Shown one piece after another: positions 1 through 6,707 of a stretch of 10,883 nt of DNA (its first letter is position 1; each line of letters opens with the position of its first letter). The stretch spans positions 1 through 10,883 of the forward strand of contig CAJLYN010000059.1 in NCBI GenBank assembly GCA_905210875.1, given 5' to 3'. The stretch comes from an uncultured Bacteroides sp. (GTDB lineage Bacteria > Bacteroidota > Bacteroidia > Bacteroidales > UBA11471). The notes beneath the pieces were generated by a model. The model had not been told where the DNA came from, searched no databases, and saw only the letters and a list, made by a program, of their open reading frames with translations. A program made the position numbers and the translations under genes.

Positions 1-126
1 CATATCCGCAACCCACAATGGAAGCACATCTTCTGGCAGTCCTTTGCGTTTGGCAAAATCATATTTTAGACAATCTGTATTTCTTCGATCTACATGCTCA
101 TCAAAATTTAAGTTTCTCTCTGGCAT
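1..126 (-). CDS. PatB/MalY-type C-S lyase (cystathionine beta-lyase), N-terminal 42 codons only
   Basis: Partial gene running off the left edge; 42 codons are present, starting with ATG at 126-124. The readable protein opens MPERNLNFDEHVDRR and ends LPLWVADM. This matches the start of PatB/MalY fold-type I PLP enzymes, which begin with a short N-terminal helix (FDE-x-V-x-R-x-NT), then a Lys-Tyr/Trp-Asp segment and the conserved LPLWVADMD stretch. Family members split cystathionine or cysteine into homocysteine or sulfide, pyruvate and ammonia. An AGGTG ribosome binding site lies inside the last codons of the upstream gene, whose stop codon is one base away, so the two are almost certainly translationally coupled. 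With the gene upstream it would complete transsulfuration to homocysteine. The catalytic lysine lies outside the window, so activity cannot be judged. The family call rests on 42 residues and is fairly secure; the exact substrate is inferred. Confidence 0.8.
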   Translation of the reverse strand, partial: MPERNLNFDEHVDRRNTDCLKYDFAKRKGLPEDVLPLWVADM

Positions 127-127
127 C

Positions 128-1285
128 TTATTCACCTCGTACTTTTGCAAATACCTGTTCCAGCTCGTTTAATAAGTCTTTGATATTCTCAATTCCAACA
201 GACATTCTTAACACACAGTCTGTGATTCCATTTTTTACTCGGATCTCTTCTGGAACATCTGCATGTGTCTGTGTTGCTGGATATGTGATCAATGTTTCAA
301 CTCCTCCTAAGCTCTCTGCAAATTTGATCATTTTAACATTTTCAAGAATTTCAAATGCATACTCTTTTTTCGTAAGTTCAAAGGTAAGCATTGCTCCAAA
401 TCCTCTTGCCTGTTTCTTCATGATCTCATATCCTGGATGTTCTTCAAATCCTGGATAAATAACTTTCCCTACAATATCCTGTTTCTTTAACCATTTAGCG
501 ATCTCTATCGCATTTTCCTGTGCACGGTCCATACGGACTCCTAATGTCTTGATCCCTCTTTGGATCAGAAAACAATCAAATGGTGCTAATCCGGCTCCTG
601 TTGTCTTGATCAGGAATCGGAATCTTTCACTGATATCTTCTCTATTTGTCACTAAGAAACCAGCCAGTGTATCATTGTGGCCCCCAAGATATTTTGTTCC
701 GCTGTGTACAACGATATCAGCTCCAAGATCTAATGGATTCTGGAAATATGGGGATAAAAATGTATTGTCAACGATCAGAAGAAGGTTATGTTCCTTTGTG
801 ATTTCTGCTAATGCCTTGATATCTGTGACATTCATTATTGGATTTGTCGGTGTTTCGATATAAACTGCCTTTGTATTTTCTCTGATATATCCTGCGACAT
901 TTTCTTTGTAACAATCTACGCTGCTGAATTCAATTCCATTTTTCTCTGAAACGTGATTAAATAAACGGATACTTCCACCATATAAATCCGCATCAACGAT
1001 CAGATGATCTCCTGGTTTAAATAATTCCATCATCAGTGTGATCGCTGCCATTCCAGATGAAAATGCTAATGCATCGATTCCATTTTCTAAAGAAGCAACT
1101 GTTTTCTCTAAATGTTCTTTTGTTGGATTCTGTAAGCGGCTGTAATCATAACCTGTACTTTGTCCAACACCTGGATGTGCGTAAGTTGCTGTCTGATAGA
1201 TTGGGTATGTCATCGCACCATAGTGGTGGGTCGAGTCTTCTTTTTCTTCTAAATGAATACATTTTGTCTCTATTTCTCGTGCCAT
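128..1285 (-). CDS. Cystathionine gamma-synthase-type Cys/Met metabolism PLP enzyme
   Basis: A 385-residue member of the Cys/Met metabolism PLP family (cystathionine gamma-synthase, cystathionine beta-lyase, methionine gamma-lyase), at full family length. Visible landmarks are YDYSRLQNPT (46-55) for phosphate and substrate binding from the partner subunit, SSGMAA (76-81), the DLYGG tyrosine that stacks on PLP (Y102), ETPTNP (144-149), the D173-N174 pair, the PLP lysine in SGTKYLGGH (K198), SLGGVETL (325-332) and the carboxylate-binding arginine in VLRMSVG (R360). I chose ATG at 1285 over one six codons upstream because AGGAG sits six bases before it. SLGGVET...THADVPEEIR resembles gamma-synthases more than MetC beta-lyases, so the likely reaction is an O-acyl-homoserine plus cysteine giving cystathionine. 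Gamma-lyase or O-acetylhomoserine sulfhydrylase activity cannot be excluded. It lies between azlD (47-base gap) and the PatB-like lyase gene (one-base gap), as part of one operon. Confidence 0.9.
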   Translation of the reverse strand: MAREIETKCIHLEEKEDSTHHYGAMTYPIYQTATYAHPGVGQSTGYDYSRLQNPTKEHLEKTVASLENGIDALAFSSGMAAITLMMELFKPGDHLIVDADLYGGSIRLFNHVSEKNGIEFSSVDCYKENVAGYIRENTKAVYIETPTNPIMNVTDIKALAEITKEHNLLLIVDNTFLSPYFQNPLDLGADIVVHSGTKYLGGHNDTLAGFLVTNREDISERFRFLIKTTGAGLAPFDCFLIQRGIKTLGVRMDRAQENAIEIAKWLKKQDIVGKVIYPGFEEHPGYEIMKKQARGFGAMLTFELTKKEYAFEILENVKMIKFAESLGGVETLITYPATQTHADVPEEIRVKNGITDCVLRMSVGIENIKDLLNELEQVFAKVRGE

Positions 1286-1332
1286 ATATATCTCCTGTCT
1301 CATCCTATGTTTTATTCTATCTCAAATTAGTT

Positions 1333-1659
1333 CTATCCAAAAAAATGTAAGAACAGCATATAACTCACTGTTCCAAGTAAAATGCTGATCAAAGTATTAT
1401 GTTTCCACTTATAACTAACTGCTGTGATCAGTGCTGCAATTAATTTCCATAATCCGTCTGCCACAAAATCATCTCCGACATCTTTTAGGCAATATACGAT
1501 CAGCACTGCCATGATCGAAGATGGTAACACCATTCCTAATCGTTTGATCTTATCTGGAAGTTCTTTTCCTTCTTGAAATACAAGAAAAGGGAGGGCTCGA
1601 AGTCCAAATGTGATCACGGCTGAAACTAAGATTGCGATCACTGCCATTTTTGCATTCAT
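1333..1659 (-). CDS. azlD: AzlD-family subunit of branched-chain amino acid exporter
   Basis: A 108-residue hydrophobic protein with about four membrane segments (roughly 5-27, 45-60, 66-83 and 89-107). It matches the small AzlD/BrnE subunit in length and in two signature stretches: TFGLRALPF (17-25) and MAVLIVYCLKD (50-60). AzlD works with AzlC as a two-component exporter in the cytoplasmic membrane. The Bacillus AzlCD pair gives azaleucine resistance, and the Corynebacterium homologue BrnFE exports isoleucine and methionine. The start at ATG 1659 is preceded by a GGGGAAG ribosome binding site. azlC ends 18 bases upstream, as expected for a pair whose products assemble together. The family call is secure; the substrate here is unknown. 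Confidence 0.9.
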   Translation of the reverse strand: MNAKMAVIAILVSAVITFGLRALPFLVFQEGKELPDKIKRLGMVLPSSIMAVLIVYCLKDVGDDFVADGLWKLIAALITAVSYKWKHNTLISILLGTVSYMLFLHFFG

Positions 1660-1677
1660 TTTTCTTCCCCTTTCTGT

Positions 1678-2364
1678 CTAACTTTCCTGCTGTTTACTGT
1701 TCCAGAAGATCAAAACTCCAGAAACGATCACTAAGGCTGGCAGCATAAATGCGGTCTGCCCAAAGATCAGTAATGCGATGATCGCGATCAAGATTCCTGC
1801 AATCGCTGGAAAATGCTTGTCCGCTTTTTCCCATTGATCGATAAAAATGATGATAAATAATGCAGTCATACAAAAATCAATCCCTGTTAATTCAAATGGA
1901 ATCAATTGCCCGATCAAACCTCCCATCACAGCTCCAAACATCCAGTAACATCTGCTGAAGAATGCGACAAGAAACATCTCTTTTCTGCTGTTTTCATCTT
2001 TGTCTTCGATCGTACAGTTTACTGCATACGTTTCGTCTGTCATCGTATGGATCATATAAAGTTTCTTTCTTCCCATCTTTCGGAATATCTCCAAAAATGA
2101 AAGACTGTAAAAACTCTGCCTGCTGTTCATCAAGAGTGCCGTCACTGCGATCGTCACAATGGATGCCCCACTGCTTAAAAATGTGATCAGGACAAACTGG
2201 AATGCTCCTGTATACACAGTAAGACTTGTAAAAAGCGAATAATACCACGCAAATCCAGCATTCTCCATCATCATTCCATATGCCATACTGACAAATACAT
2301 AGCTGCACATGATCGGTATGGATTTGATAAAAGCTTGTTTTGTTACATCTTTTACGCCTTGCAT
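1678..2364 (-). CDS. azlC: AzlC-family large subunit of branched-chain amino acid exporter
   Basis: A 228-residue polytopic membrane protein, the usual AzlC/BrnF length. Family signatures are YTGAFQF (51-57), the NSRQSFYSLSF stretch (80-90) and TMTDETYAV (107-115), where the TDE-x-[FY]-A element is nearly invariant. Several hydrophobic segments follow up to about residue 218. Together with AzlD it should form an inner-membrane exporter of amino acids such as leucine, valine, isoleucine or methionine. The start codon lies inside the last codons of tcdA, giving a 13-base overlap. A short AAGGA lies very close (3-4 bases) upstream, so initiation probably depends on coupling to tcdA translation. 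The next in-frame ATG (residue 19) has no ribosome binding site and would remove part of the first membrane segment. Confidence 0.92.
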   Translation of the reverse strand: MQGVKDVTKQAFIKSIPIMCSYVFVSMAYGMMMENAGFAWYYSLFTSLTVYTGAFQFVLITFLSSGASIVTIAVTALLMNSRQSFYSLSFLEIFRKMGRKKLYMIHTMTDETYAVNCTIEDKDENSRKEMFLVAFFSRCYWMFGAVMGGLIGQLIPFELTGIDFCMTALFIIIFIDQWEKADKHFPAIAGILIAIIALLIFGQTAFMLPALVIVSGVLIFWNSKQQES

Positions 2365-3107
2365 AAATCCTTCACAACTTCCCCTGCAATGATCAGTCCT
2401 GCGACAGATGGTACAAATGCTGTACTACCTGGGATTGCTCTTCTTTCTGTACATTTATGTTTTGCTCCTGGAGGACAGATACAGTTTGTTCTGCAACTGT
2501 TTGCCATATCGTCTTTAGGTTTGATCGGCATTTCTTCAGAGTATACAACTTTTAATTTCTTAACTCTTCTCTTCTTTAACTCTCTTCGCATAACCTTTGC
2601 AAGAGGGCATACTTTTGTCTTATAGATATCTGCCACTTTAAACTGGCTTGGATCTAATTTATTTCCAGCTCCCATACTGCTGATGATCGGTACATTCTTT
2701 TCCTTTGCTGCCATAACTAATGAGATTTTTGCTGTTACTGTGTCAACAGCATCAACGATGTAGTCATATTCCTCAAATGGAAATTCCTCTGCATTTTCAG
2801 GTAAGAAGAAGCATTTGTGAACGTTGACTTTCGCATCTGGATTGATCTCTAAGATACGGTCTCTCATCACTTCTACTTTGTATTTTCCAATTGTTTTTCT
2901 TGTTGCAATGATCTGGCGGTTTAGGTTTGTTAAGCAGACTTTATCATCATCAATAAGGTCGAACTCACCGATACCGCTTCGTACTAAGGCTTCGCATACA
3001 TATCCACCAACACCACCGATTCCAAAGACAGCAACTCTGCTGCCTGCTAATTTATCAAGTGCTTCTTTTCCAAGTAATAGTTCTGTTCTTGAAAACTGAT
3101 TTAACAT
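2352..3107 (-). CDS. tcdA: tRNA threonylcarbamoyladenosine dehydratase (TcdA/CsdL, ThiF/MoeB/E1-like)
   Basis: A 251-residue E1-like adenylating enzyme. TcdA uses ATP to activate and cyclise N6-threonylcarbamoyladenosine at position 37 of ANN-decoding tRNAs, giving ct6A, in the cytoplasm. Visible features are FSRTELLLG (5-13), typical of the family, the nucleotide-binding GIGGVGG (29-35), the DDD acidic turn (53-55), NLNRQ (61-65) with the ATP-contacting Asn and Arg, K76, the DAVDT loop (119-123) and the C-terminal FVPSVAGLIIAGEVVKDL helix. Between them is a cysteine-rich insert with C205, C209, C211 and C219, a possible metal site that E. coli TcdA lacks as far as I recall. The start is supported by AAGGAG about eight bases upstream. 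It is the first gene of the operon, directly behind a consensus promoter and a hairpin-containing leader, and its 3' end overlaps azlC. Confidence 0.92.
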   Translation of the reverse strand: MLNQFSRTELLLGKEALDKLAGSRVAVFGIGGVGGYVCEALVRSGIGEFDLIDDDKVCLTNLNRQIIATRKTIGKYKVEVMRDRILEINPDAKVNVHKCFFLPENAEEFPFEEYDYIVDAVDTVTAKISLVMAAKEKNVPIISSMGAGNKLDPSQFKVADIYKTKVCPLAKVMRRELKKRRVKKLKVVYSEEMPIKPKDDMANSCRTNCICPPGAKHKCTERRAIPGSTAFVPSVAGLIIAGEVVKDLCKA

Positions 3108-3130
3108 TTCTTTCTCCTTATAATTAGAAT

Positions 3131-3181
3131 AAACTAGCGGAGCCTGGCATTTATCTGACCATGCTAAGCTTCCGCTAGTTT
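3131..3181 (-). other. Long imperfect leader hairpin upstream of tcdA
   Basis: The outer arms AAACTAGCGG (3131-3140) and TCCGCTAGTTT (3171-3181) pair over ten bases with one bulged base. The inner arms AGCCTGGCAT (3141-3150) and ATGCTAAGCT (3161-3170) continue the stem with one mismatch and one G-T position, leaving a ten-base loop. The whole element lies in the predicted 5' untranslated RNA of the tcdA operon, 24-74 bases before its start codon. On the minus strand it is followed by TTTATTCTAATTAT, which is too broken for a convincing intrinsic terminator. It could be an attenuator, a processing or stability hairpin, or a dispersed palindromic repeat; no known riboswitch class was recognised. 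Confidence 0.7.
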
Positions 3182-3209
3182 GTATTTCCTACTATTTCTA
3201 TTGGTTTTA

Positions 3210-3238
3210 ATTATATGTGAACGATGATTGGATGTCAA
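3210..3238 (-). promoter_or_regulatory. Consensus sigma-70/sigma-A promoter of the tcdA-azlCD operon
   Basis: Read on the minus strand, TTGACA (3238-3233) and TATAAT (3215-3210) are both perfect consensus hexamers separated by exactly 17 bases. Transcription should begin near 3203, giving a leader of about 95 bases that contains the hairpin at 3131-3181. This promoter is of the Firmicute/proteobacterial type and unlike Bacteroidota promoters. It is strong evidence that the DNA up to at least 3238 belongs with the left-hand genes. Confidence 0.92.
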
Positions 3239-3260
3239 GACTGTTTTCTCTCATTGATTA
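3239..3260. other. Probable junction between Firmicute-like and Bacteroidota-like DNA
   Basis: Everything up to 3238 belongs to a Firmicute-style operon with its consensus promoter. From 3261 onward a Bacteroidota-type TATCTTTG element and Bacteroidota-type genes begin. The join therefore most probably lies in these 22 bases, although it could extend to about 3344, where the next gene starts. There is no transposon end, tRNA gene, direct repeat or integrase nearby that would explain a natural insertion. This is inferred from promoter style, base composition and gene content; an assembly chimera is the simplest reading. Confidence 0.65.
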
Positions 3261-3268
3261 TATCTTTG
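3261..3268 (+). promoter_or_regulatory. Bacteroidota-type -7 promoter element before the CNNM/CorC-type gene
   Basis: TATCTTTG matches the Bacteroidota -7 consensus TAnnTTTG exactly and lies 77 bases before the start codon of the downstream gene. No TTTG -33 box is seen at the expected 19-21 base spacing; that is where the junction with foreign DNA appears to fall, so the -33 box may have been lost. Confidence 0.5.
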
Positions 3269-3344
3269 CCTCGCAGAGTTTTATCTATTGAGTTTTCCTA
3301 CACACAAGGAAAAAAGACCCTGCTATATAACTATTGAAATATCC

Positions 3345-4637
3345 ATGAACGAGATTCTCATTATTATCTTTCTTATTTTACTGAATGGACTTTTTTCGAT
3401 GTCGGAGATGGCTGTGGTTTCGGCCCGCAAATCGAGTTTGGCTTCTGATGAAAAGAAAGGTAGCAAGTCGGCGACGACAGCATTGAAGTTGGCTTGTGAA
3501 CCCGAAAAATTCTTGTCGACCGTGCAGATAGGCATTACGCTCATCGGGATTCTCACCGGTATCTATTCGGGAGCGACATTGTCCGACGATTTTGCGTCGT
3601 TGCTGTTGAAGTGGCAGGTGCCGGCAATATATGCTCAACCGTTGGCACAGACCATCATAGTCATTCTGGTTACCTACTTTACCATCATCTTTGGCGAGTT
3701 GGTTCCTAAACGCATAGGCATGAGTTCGGCCGAACGCATATCCAAACTGATAGCACCTTTCATGTATTTTGTATCAATCGTGGCGGCACCTTTTGTGTGG
3801 ATTCTGGCGAAAAGCACTTCTGCCATTTTCCATCTTTTGGGCATAAAAGATGGTGGCAGTAAGGTTACCGAAGACGAGATAAAGTCTATCATACAAGAGG
3901 GTGCCGAAGATGGAGAAGTGCAGGAGGTCGAGCAGGATATCATGGAAAGAGTTCTTATCATGGGCGACCTGAAAGTCAATGCCCTGATGACCTATCGTAC
4001 CGATATGGTGGCACTCGATATTGCCATGAGCCGCGAAGAGGTGAAAGCCGTGGTGCAGGAAACCGTGCACGAGATGTATCCCGTAGTCGATCGATCGTTC
4101 GACGATGTAAAGGGTGTCGTTTCGTTGAAGAGCCTGGTTTTCCACCTCGATGATGAAAATTTCGATTTTCGTACCGTCATTACGCCGGCGACCTTTTTTC
4201 ACGAGACAATGAGTGTATATGACGCCTTGGCGCAGATGAAGGAGAAACGCATCAGTCAGGCGTTGATATGCGATGAGTTTGGTAGTTGCCAGGGTATTAT
4301 TACATTACGCGACATCCTCGAAGGATTGGTAGGCTCGATAGAGAGTCCGCACGAAGATCCGGATATTGTCAAACGAGCCGATTCGGAAAGTTGGTTGGTC
4401 GATGGCCAATGTCCGTTTTATGATTTCCTGACATACTTCGGAAAAGAAGAGTTGTATGAGCAAGCCAGTTATAATACCATAAGTGGCTTGTTACTCGACC
4501 TGTTGGAGCACATACCTCATGCCGGAGAGAAAGTGTCATGGAACGGCTTTACATTTGAAATTGTTGATATGGATGGTGCCCGCATCGATAAGGTATTGGT
4601 AGAACGTACCGATACAACTGCCACGACAGTAGAGTAG
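3345..4637 (+). CDS. Hemolysin C/CorC-family membrane protein (CNNM-CBS-CorC_HlyC)
   Basis: A 430-residue cytoplasmic membrane protein of the CNNM/CorC family, implicated in magnesium, cobalt or other divalent cation transport; the old name hemolysin is misleading. The N-terminal CNNM (DUF21) domain covers about residues 1-190, with hydrophobic segments near 1-25, 60-78, 97-118 and 134-156. It includes the conserved SEMAVVSARKS stretch (20-30) and the TIIFGELVPKRIG motif (113-125). A linker EDEIKSIIQEGAEDGEV (176-192) leads into a CBS pair (about 210-330) and a C-terminal CorC_HlyC domain (about 345-420). I chose ATG at 3345 because the first membrane helix begins there; an in-frame ATG 19 codons upstream adds unrelated residues and has no ribosome binding site. 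Length and domain order are normal. It ends 18 bases before a terminator shared with the convergent pectate lyase gene. The cation is unknown. Confidence 0.9.
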   Translation: MNEILIIIFLILLNGLFSMSEMAVVSARKSSLASDEKKGSKSATTALKLACEPEKFLSTVQIGITLIGILTGIYSGATLSDDFASLLLKWQVPAIYAQPLAQTIIVILVTYFTIIFGELVPKRIGMSSAERISKLIAPFMYFVSIVAAPFVWILAKSTSAIFHLLGIKDGGSKVTEDEIKSIIQEGAEDGEVQEVEQDIMERVLIMGDLKVNALMTYRTDMVALDIAMSREEVKAVVQETVHEMYPVVDRSFDDVKGVVSLKSLVFHLDDENFDFRTVITPATFFHETMSVYDALAQMKEKRISQALICDEFGSCQGIITLRDILEGLVGSIESPHEDPDIVKRADSESWLVDGQCPFYDFLTYFGKEELYEQASYNTISGLLLDLLEHIPHAGEKVSWNGFTFEIVDMDGARIDKVLVERTDTTATTVE

Positions 4638-4655
4638 TGATATTCTGCAAGATAA

Positions 4656-4695
4656 AAACAATGGAGGCAAGCTTTTTAGCTTGCCTCCATTGTTT
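4656..4695. terminator. Bidirectional terminator between convergent genes
   Basis: A perfect 17-base-pair stem (4656-4672 with 4679-4695) encloses a six-base TTTTTA loop. The stem ends in AAA on the left and TTT on the right, so each strand has a short U-run after the GC-rich core. It lies between the stop codon of the CNNM/CorC-type gene (4637) and that of the pectate lyase gene (4718), which converge, and should stop both transcripts. Confidence 0.9.
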
Positions 4696-4717
4696 ATGGA
4701 AAATGCGGGTGTTGCAT

Positions 4718-6616
4718 TTATTTATTGGGAGACAGGTTCTGTTTGACGACTTGCCCTGCCATATTGTACCAATTCCCATTTTTGTAGAGGAGGACTCGGC
4801 CGTTCAGAAGGATTTTTCTTCCTTTTTCCCCTTCAATGCCTTTTTTTGTTATGTCGGTAACACCGCTGGTAGAATCTTTGCAGAAGAGAGTAATGGCAAG
4901 AGCACATTGCTTACCGGCTACGGTGAATCCGATGGTGCCGGTTGCCGGCTGGTCGGCAAATTCTATGGTGTGCGACGTAAGTTGGGCTGTACCGTTCGCA
5001 TCTTTGGCCGGAAATACATATTCGGTACTGTTGTATGTCATGCCGTTAAGTTCGCTGATGTAGGCATCGGCTTCGGCATAGTTGTCGTATCCGTAAAATT
5101 TGATTTTATCTACCGCAATTCCTTCGGGCAGGTTGATGATGTATTTTACTCCGGCCGAATATTTGATGCTTTTGACGGAAGAGAGTCCTGTTGCATAACC
5201 TTTCCCTTTCTCGTTGGATATGCTGATTCCGTCGGCGAAATTATAAAACGTAGAGGTGCCGCTGGTCGTGGTGCCCGTGTAAGTGTCCGAGGTTAATGCA
5301 TAGGTGGTGTAACCAGCCGACTCTTCTTGATCTTTGATGCGCTGCAACCAGGCGGGGTATTCCACATTGATGACATTCATGCACCAGCTTCCCAGGAATT
5401 GGTAGCTTGTGCGTCGGACCGCATTCAGCGAGGTGGGTATGGCAAGACCTTTGCTGTCAATTTCGGGTTCGGTATCTTCAAAGTTGTAGAGGAATCGGTA
5501 ATAAAGATGCTGATACTGGTCGTCGTAGATGGCATAGATGGGTTGGTAGGCCATTTCGGGGCGGTACGAGGTAGTGGCAATCTCATATTCGGTATATGTA
5601 TAGGTTTTGCCGCCTGTCGTGTAAGAGCGGGACTTGTTGCGATTTTTCAGTTTGGTAAAGAAGGCATTGTAAGTTTCCTCTCCTGTTGCGCCACCCAACT
5701 GTATAAAACGTCCCCAGATGGCACTGCCGGCCTTGTCGATGACTCGGCGGTCATTTTCTCCGTTATCGTTGGTAAACTCTTCAATGGCTTTATCTTCGAT
5801 TTTATGGGCATCGAGCCATTCGACGGCCGATGTGATGGTGGCCTTTAACTCTTCCGACGGGTTTTCTATGGTCATCAGGAACGAGAGCAGGCTGGCCGAT
5901 TCGCTGCCGCTGATAGAGGGTAACTCGTGTGGCCGGCCTTCGGTAGGCAGGAATGTGGTTGTGTCGTGTTGGGCACACCATGCCGCCTTGGTACCATTGT
6001 CGTCGACCTGGCATTTGATGATTACCTCCAATCCTTTCTGGAAGGCTGCCTCGCAACGTGTACGGGTCTCGGCATCGACGAGGTTCTCAAAGTCACCTTT
6101 ATTGCCGATGATCTCTTGCAGGAGTTTCATGACATTGGTTGTCAGGTTGTCGTTGAAGGTGATGTAGTCCTGATAGCTTCCGTTGCCCGATAGCGGCCAA
6201 TATTGCGACCAGCCGCCACACCCTTTCTCTGCCGTGAGAATAAGGGAAAGAGCTTTCATGAAAGCCGTTTTGTATTTCTCGATACCGGTCTGTTTGTAGA
6301 CTTTGGCCAGGAAGCGCATCTCTTGTGTCGTGGCGGTGTTGTCGAGGCAGGAGTGTTCATTGCGCTTGTTATAGAGCGCTTGTTTTTGTGCAGAGGTGAG
6401 TTTGTGTAACTCATCGTTTTTCATCCAGCCACCGTTGACCTTCTGTACATACAATACGTCATCGGCAATGCGTTGGGCTTCGTCTGTTCCATACCATTCG
6501 GTACTCATTTTTCCCGAGCATACCTGAGACCAAGAGAGCGTAGATACATCTTGGGCCTGTATCGAGAATATGCAGGACAATAGGAATGAAGGTAAAATTA
6601 AAAGTGTTTTTTTCAT
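4718..6616 (-). CDS. Secreted pectate lyase, polysaccharide lyase family 10, with C-terminal accessory domain
   Basis: A 632-residue exported enzyme predicted to cleave polygalacturonate (pectin backbone) by beta-elimination. Residues 1-21 are a signal peptide (MKKTLLILPSFLL...IQAQ). The PL10 alpha-toroid catalytic domain spans about 25-430. It shows VQKVNGGWMKN (57-67), CLDNTATTQEM (90-100), GGWSQYWPL (134-142), ITFNDNL (152-158), the very characteristic WCAQHD (213-218) with PxEGRPHELPSxSGSES (224-240), WGRF (301-304) and a basic RRTSYQFLGSW segment (401-411), where the catalytic arginine of the family is expected. After about 440 comes a Thr/Ser-rich linker and a beta-rich domain (about 455-580) that I do not recognise, perhaps carbohydrate-binding. 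A basic tail (about 590-632), containing KNGNWYNMAGQVVK, resembles C-terminal tails of Bacteroidota secreted proteins. The gene follows map on the same strand with a 91-base gap and has no SusC/SusD partner here. Confidence 0.88.
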   Translation of the reverse strand: MKKTLLILPSFLLSCIFSIQAQDVSTLSWSQVCSGKMSTEWYGTDEAQRIADDVLYVQKVNGGWMKNDELHKLTSAQKQALYNKRNEHSCLDNTATTQEMRFLAKVYKQTGIEKYKTAFMKALSLILTAEKGCGGWSQYWPLSGNGSYQDYITFNDNLTTNVMKLLQEIIGNKGDFENLVDAETRTRCEAAFQKGLEVIIKCQVDDNGTKAAWCAQHDTTTFLPTEGRPHELPSISGSESASLLSFLMTIENPSEELKATITSAVEWLDAHKIEDKAIEEFTNDNGENDRRVIDKAGSAIWGRFIQLGGATGEETYNAFFTKLKNRNKSRSYTTGGKTYTYTEYEIATTSYRPEMAYQPIYAIYDDQYQHLYYRFLYNFEDTEPEIDSKGLAIPTSLNAVRRTSYQFLGSWCMNVINVEYPAWLQRIKDQEESAGYTTYALTSDTYTGTTTSGTSTFYNFADGISISNEKGKGYATGLSSVKSIKYSAGVKYIINLPEGIAVDKIKFYGYDNYAEADAYISELNGMTYNSTEYVFPAKDANGTAQLTSHTIEFADQPATGTIGFTVAGKQCALAITLFCKDSTSGVTDITKKGIEGEKGRKILLNGRVLLYKNGNWYNMAGQVVKQNLSPNK

Positions 6617-6707
6617 CGTAGTAGATTTATTTTTTGGTTTGAATATATGTCGTTTGGGTTTTTGTCGTTGTGTGGGATATTCGGGGGAAGTTAAGGAGAA
6701 ACAAGTC

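Noticed and set aside
1286..1303. Earlier ATG for the cystathionine gamma-synthase-like protein
   Set aside because: The AGGAG ribosome binding site lies between the two ATGs at ideal spacing for the one at 1285.
3288..3344. Upstream in-frame ATG extending the CNNM/CorC-type protein by 19 residues
   Set aside because: The extra residues are hydrophilic, not family-like, and lack a ribosome binding site; the membrane helix starts right at the ATG at 3345.
4637..5296. Plus-strand open frame of 219 codons opposite the pectate lyase 3' end
   Set aside because: It begins inside the stop codon region of the CNNM/CorC-type gene, runs through the terminator hairpin, and has no recognisable motif.
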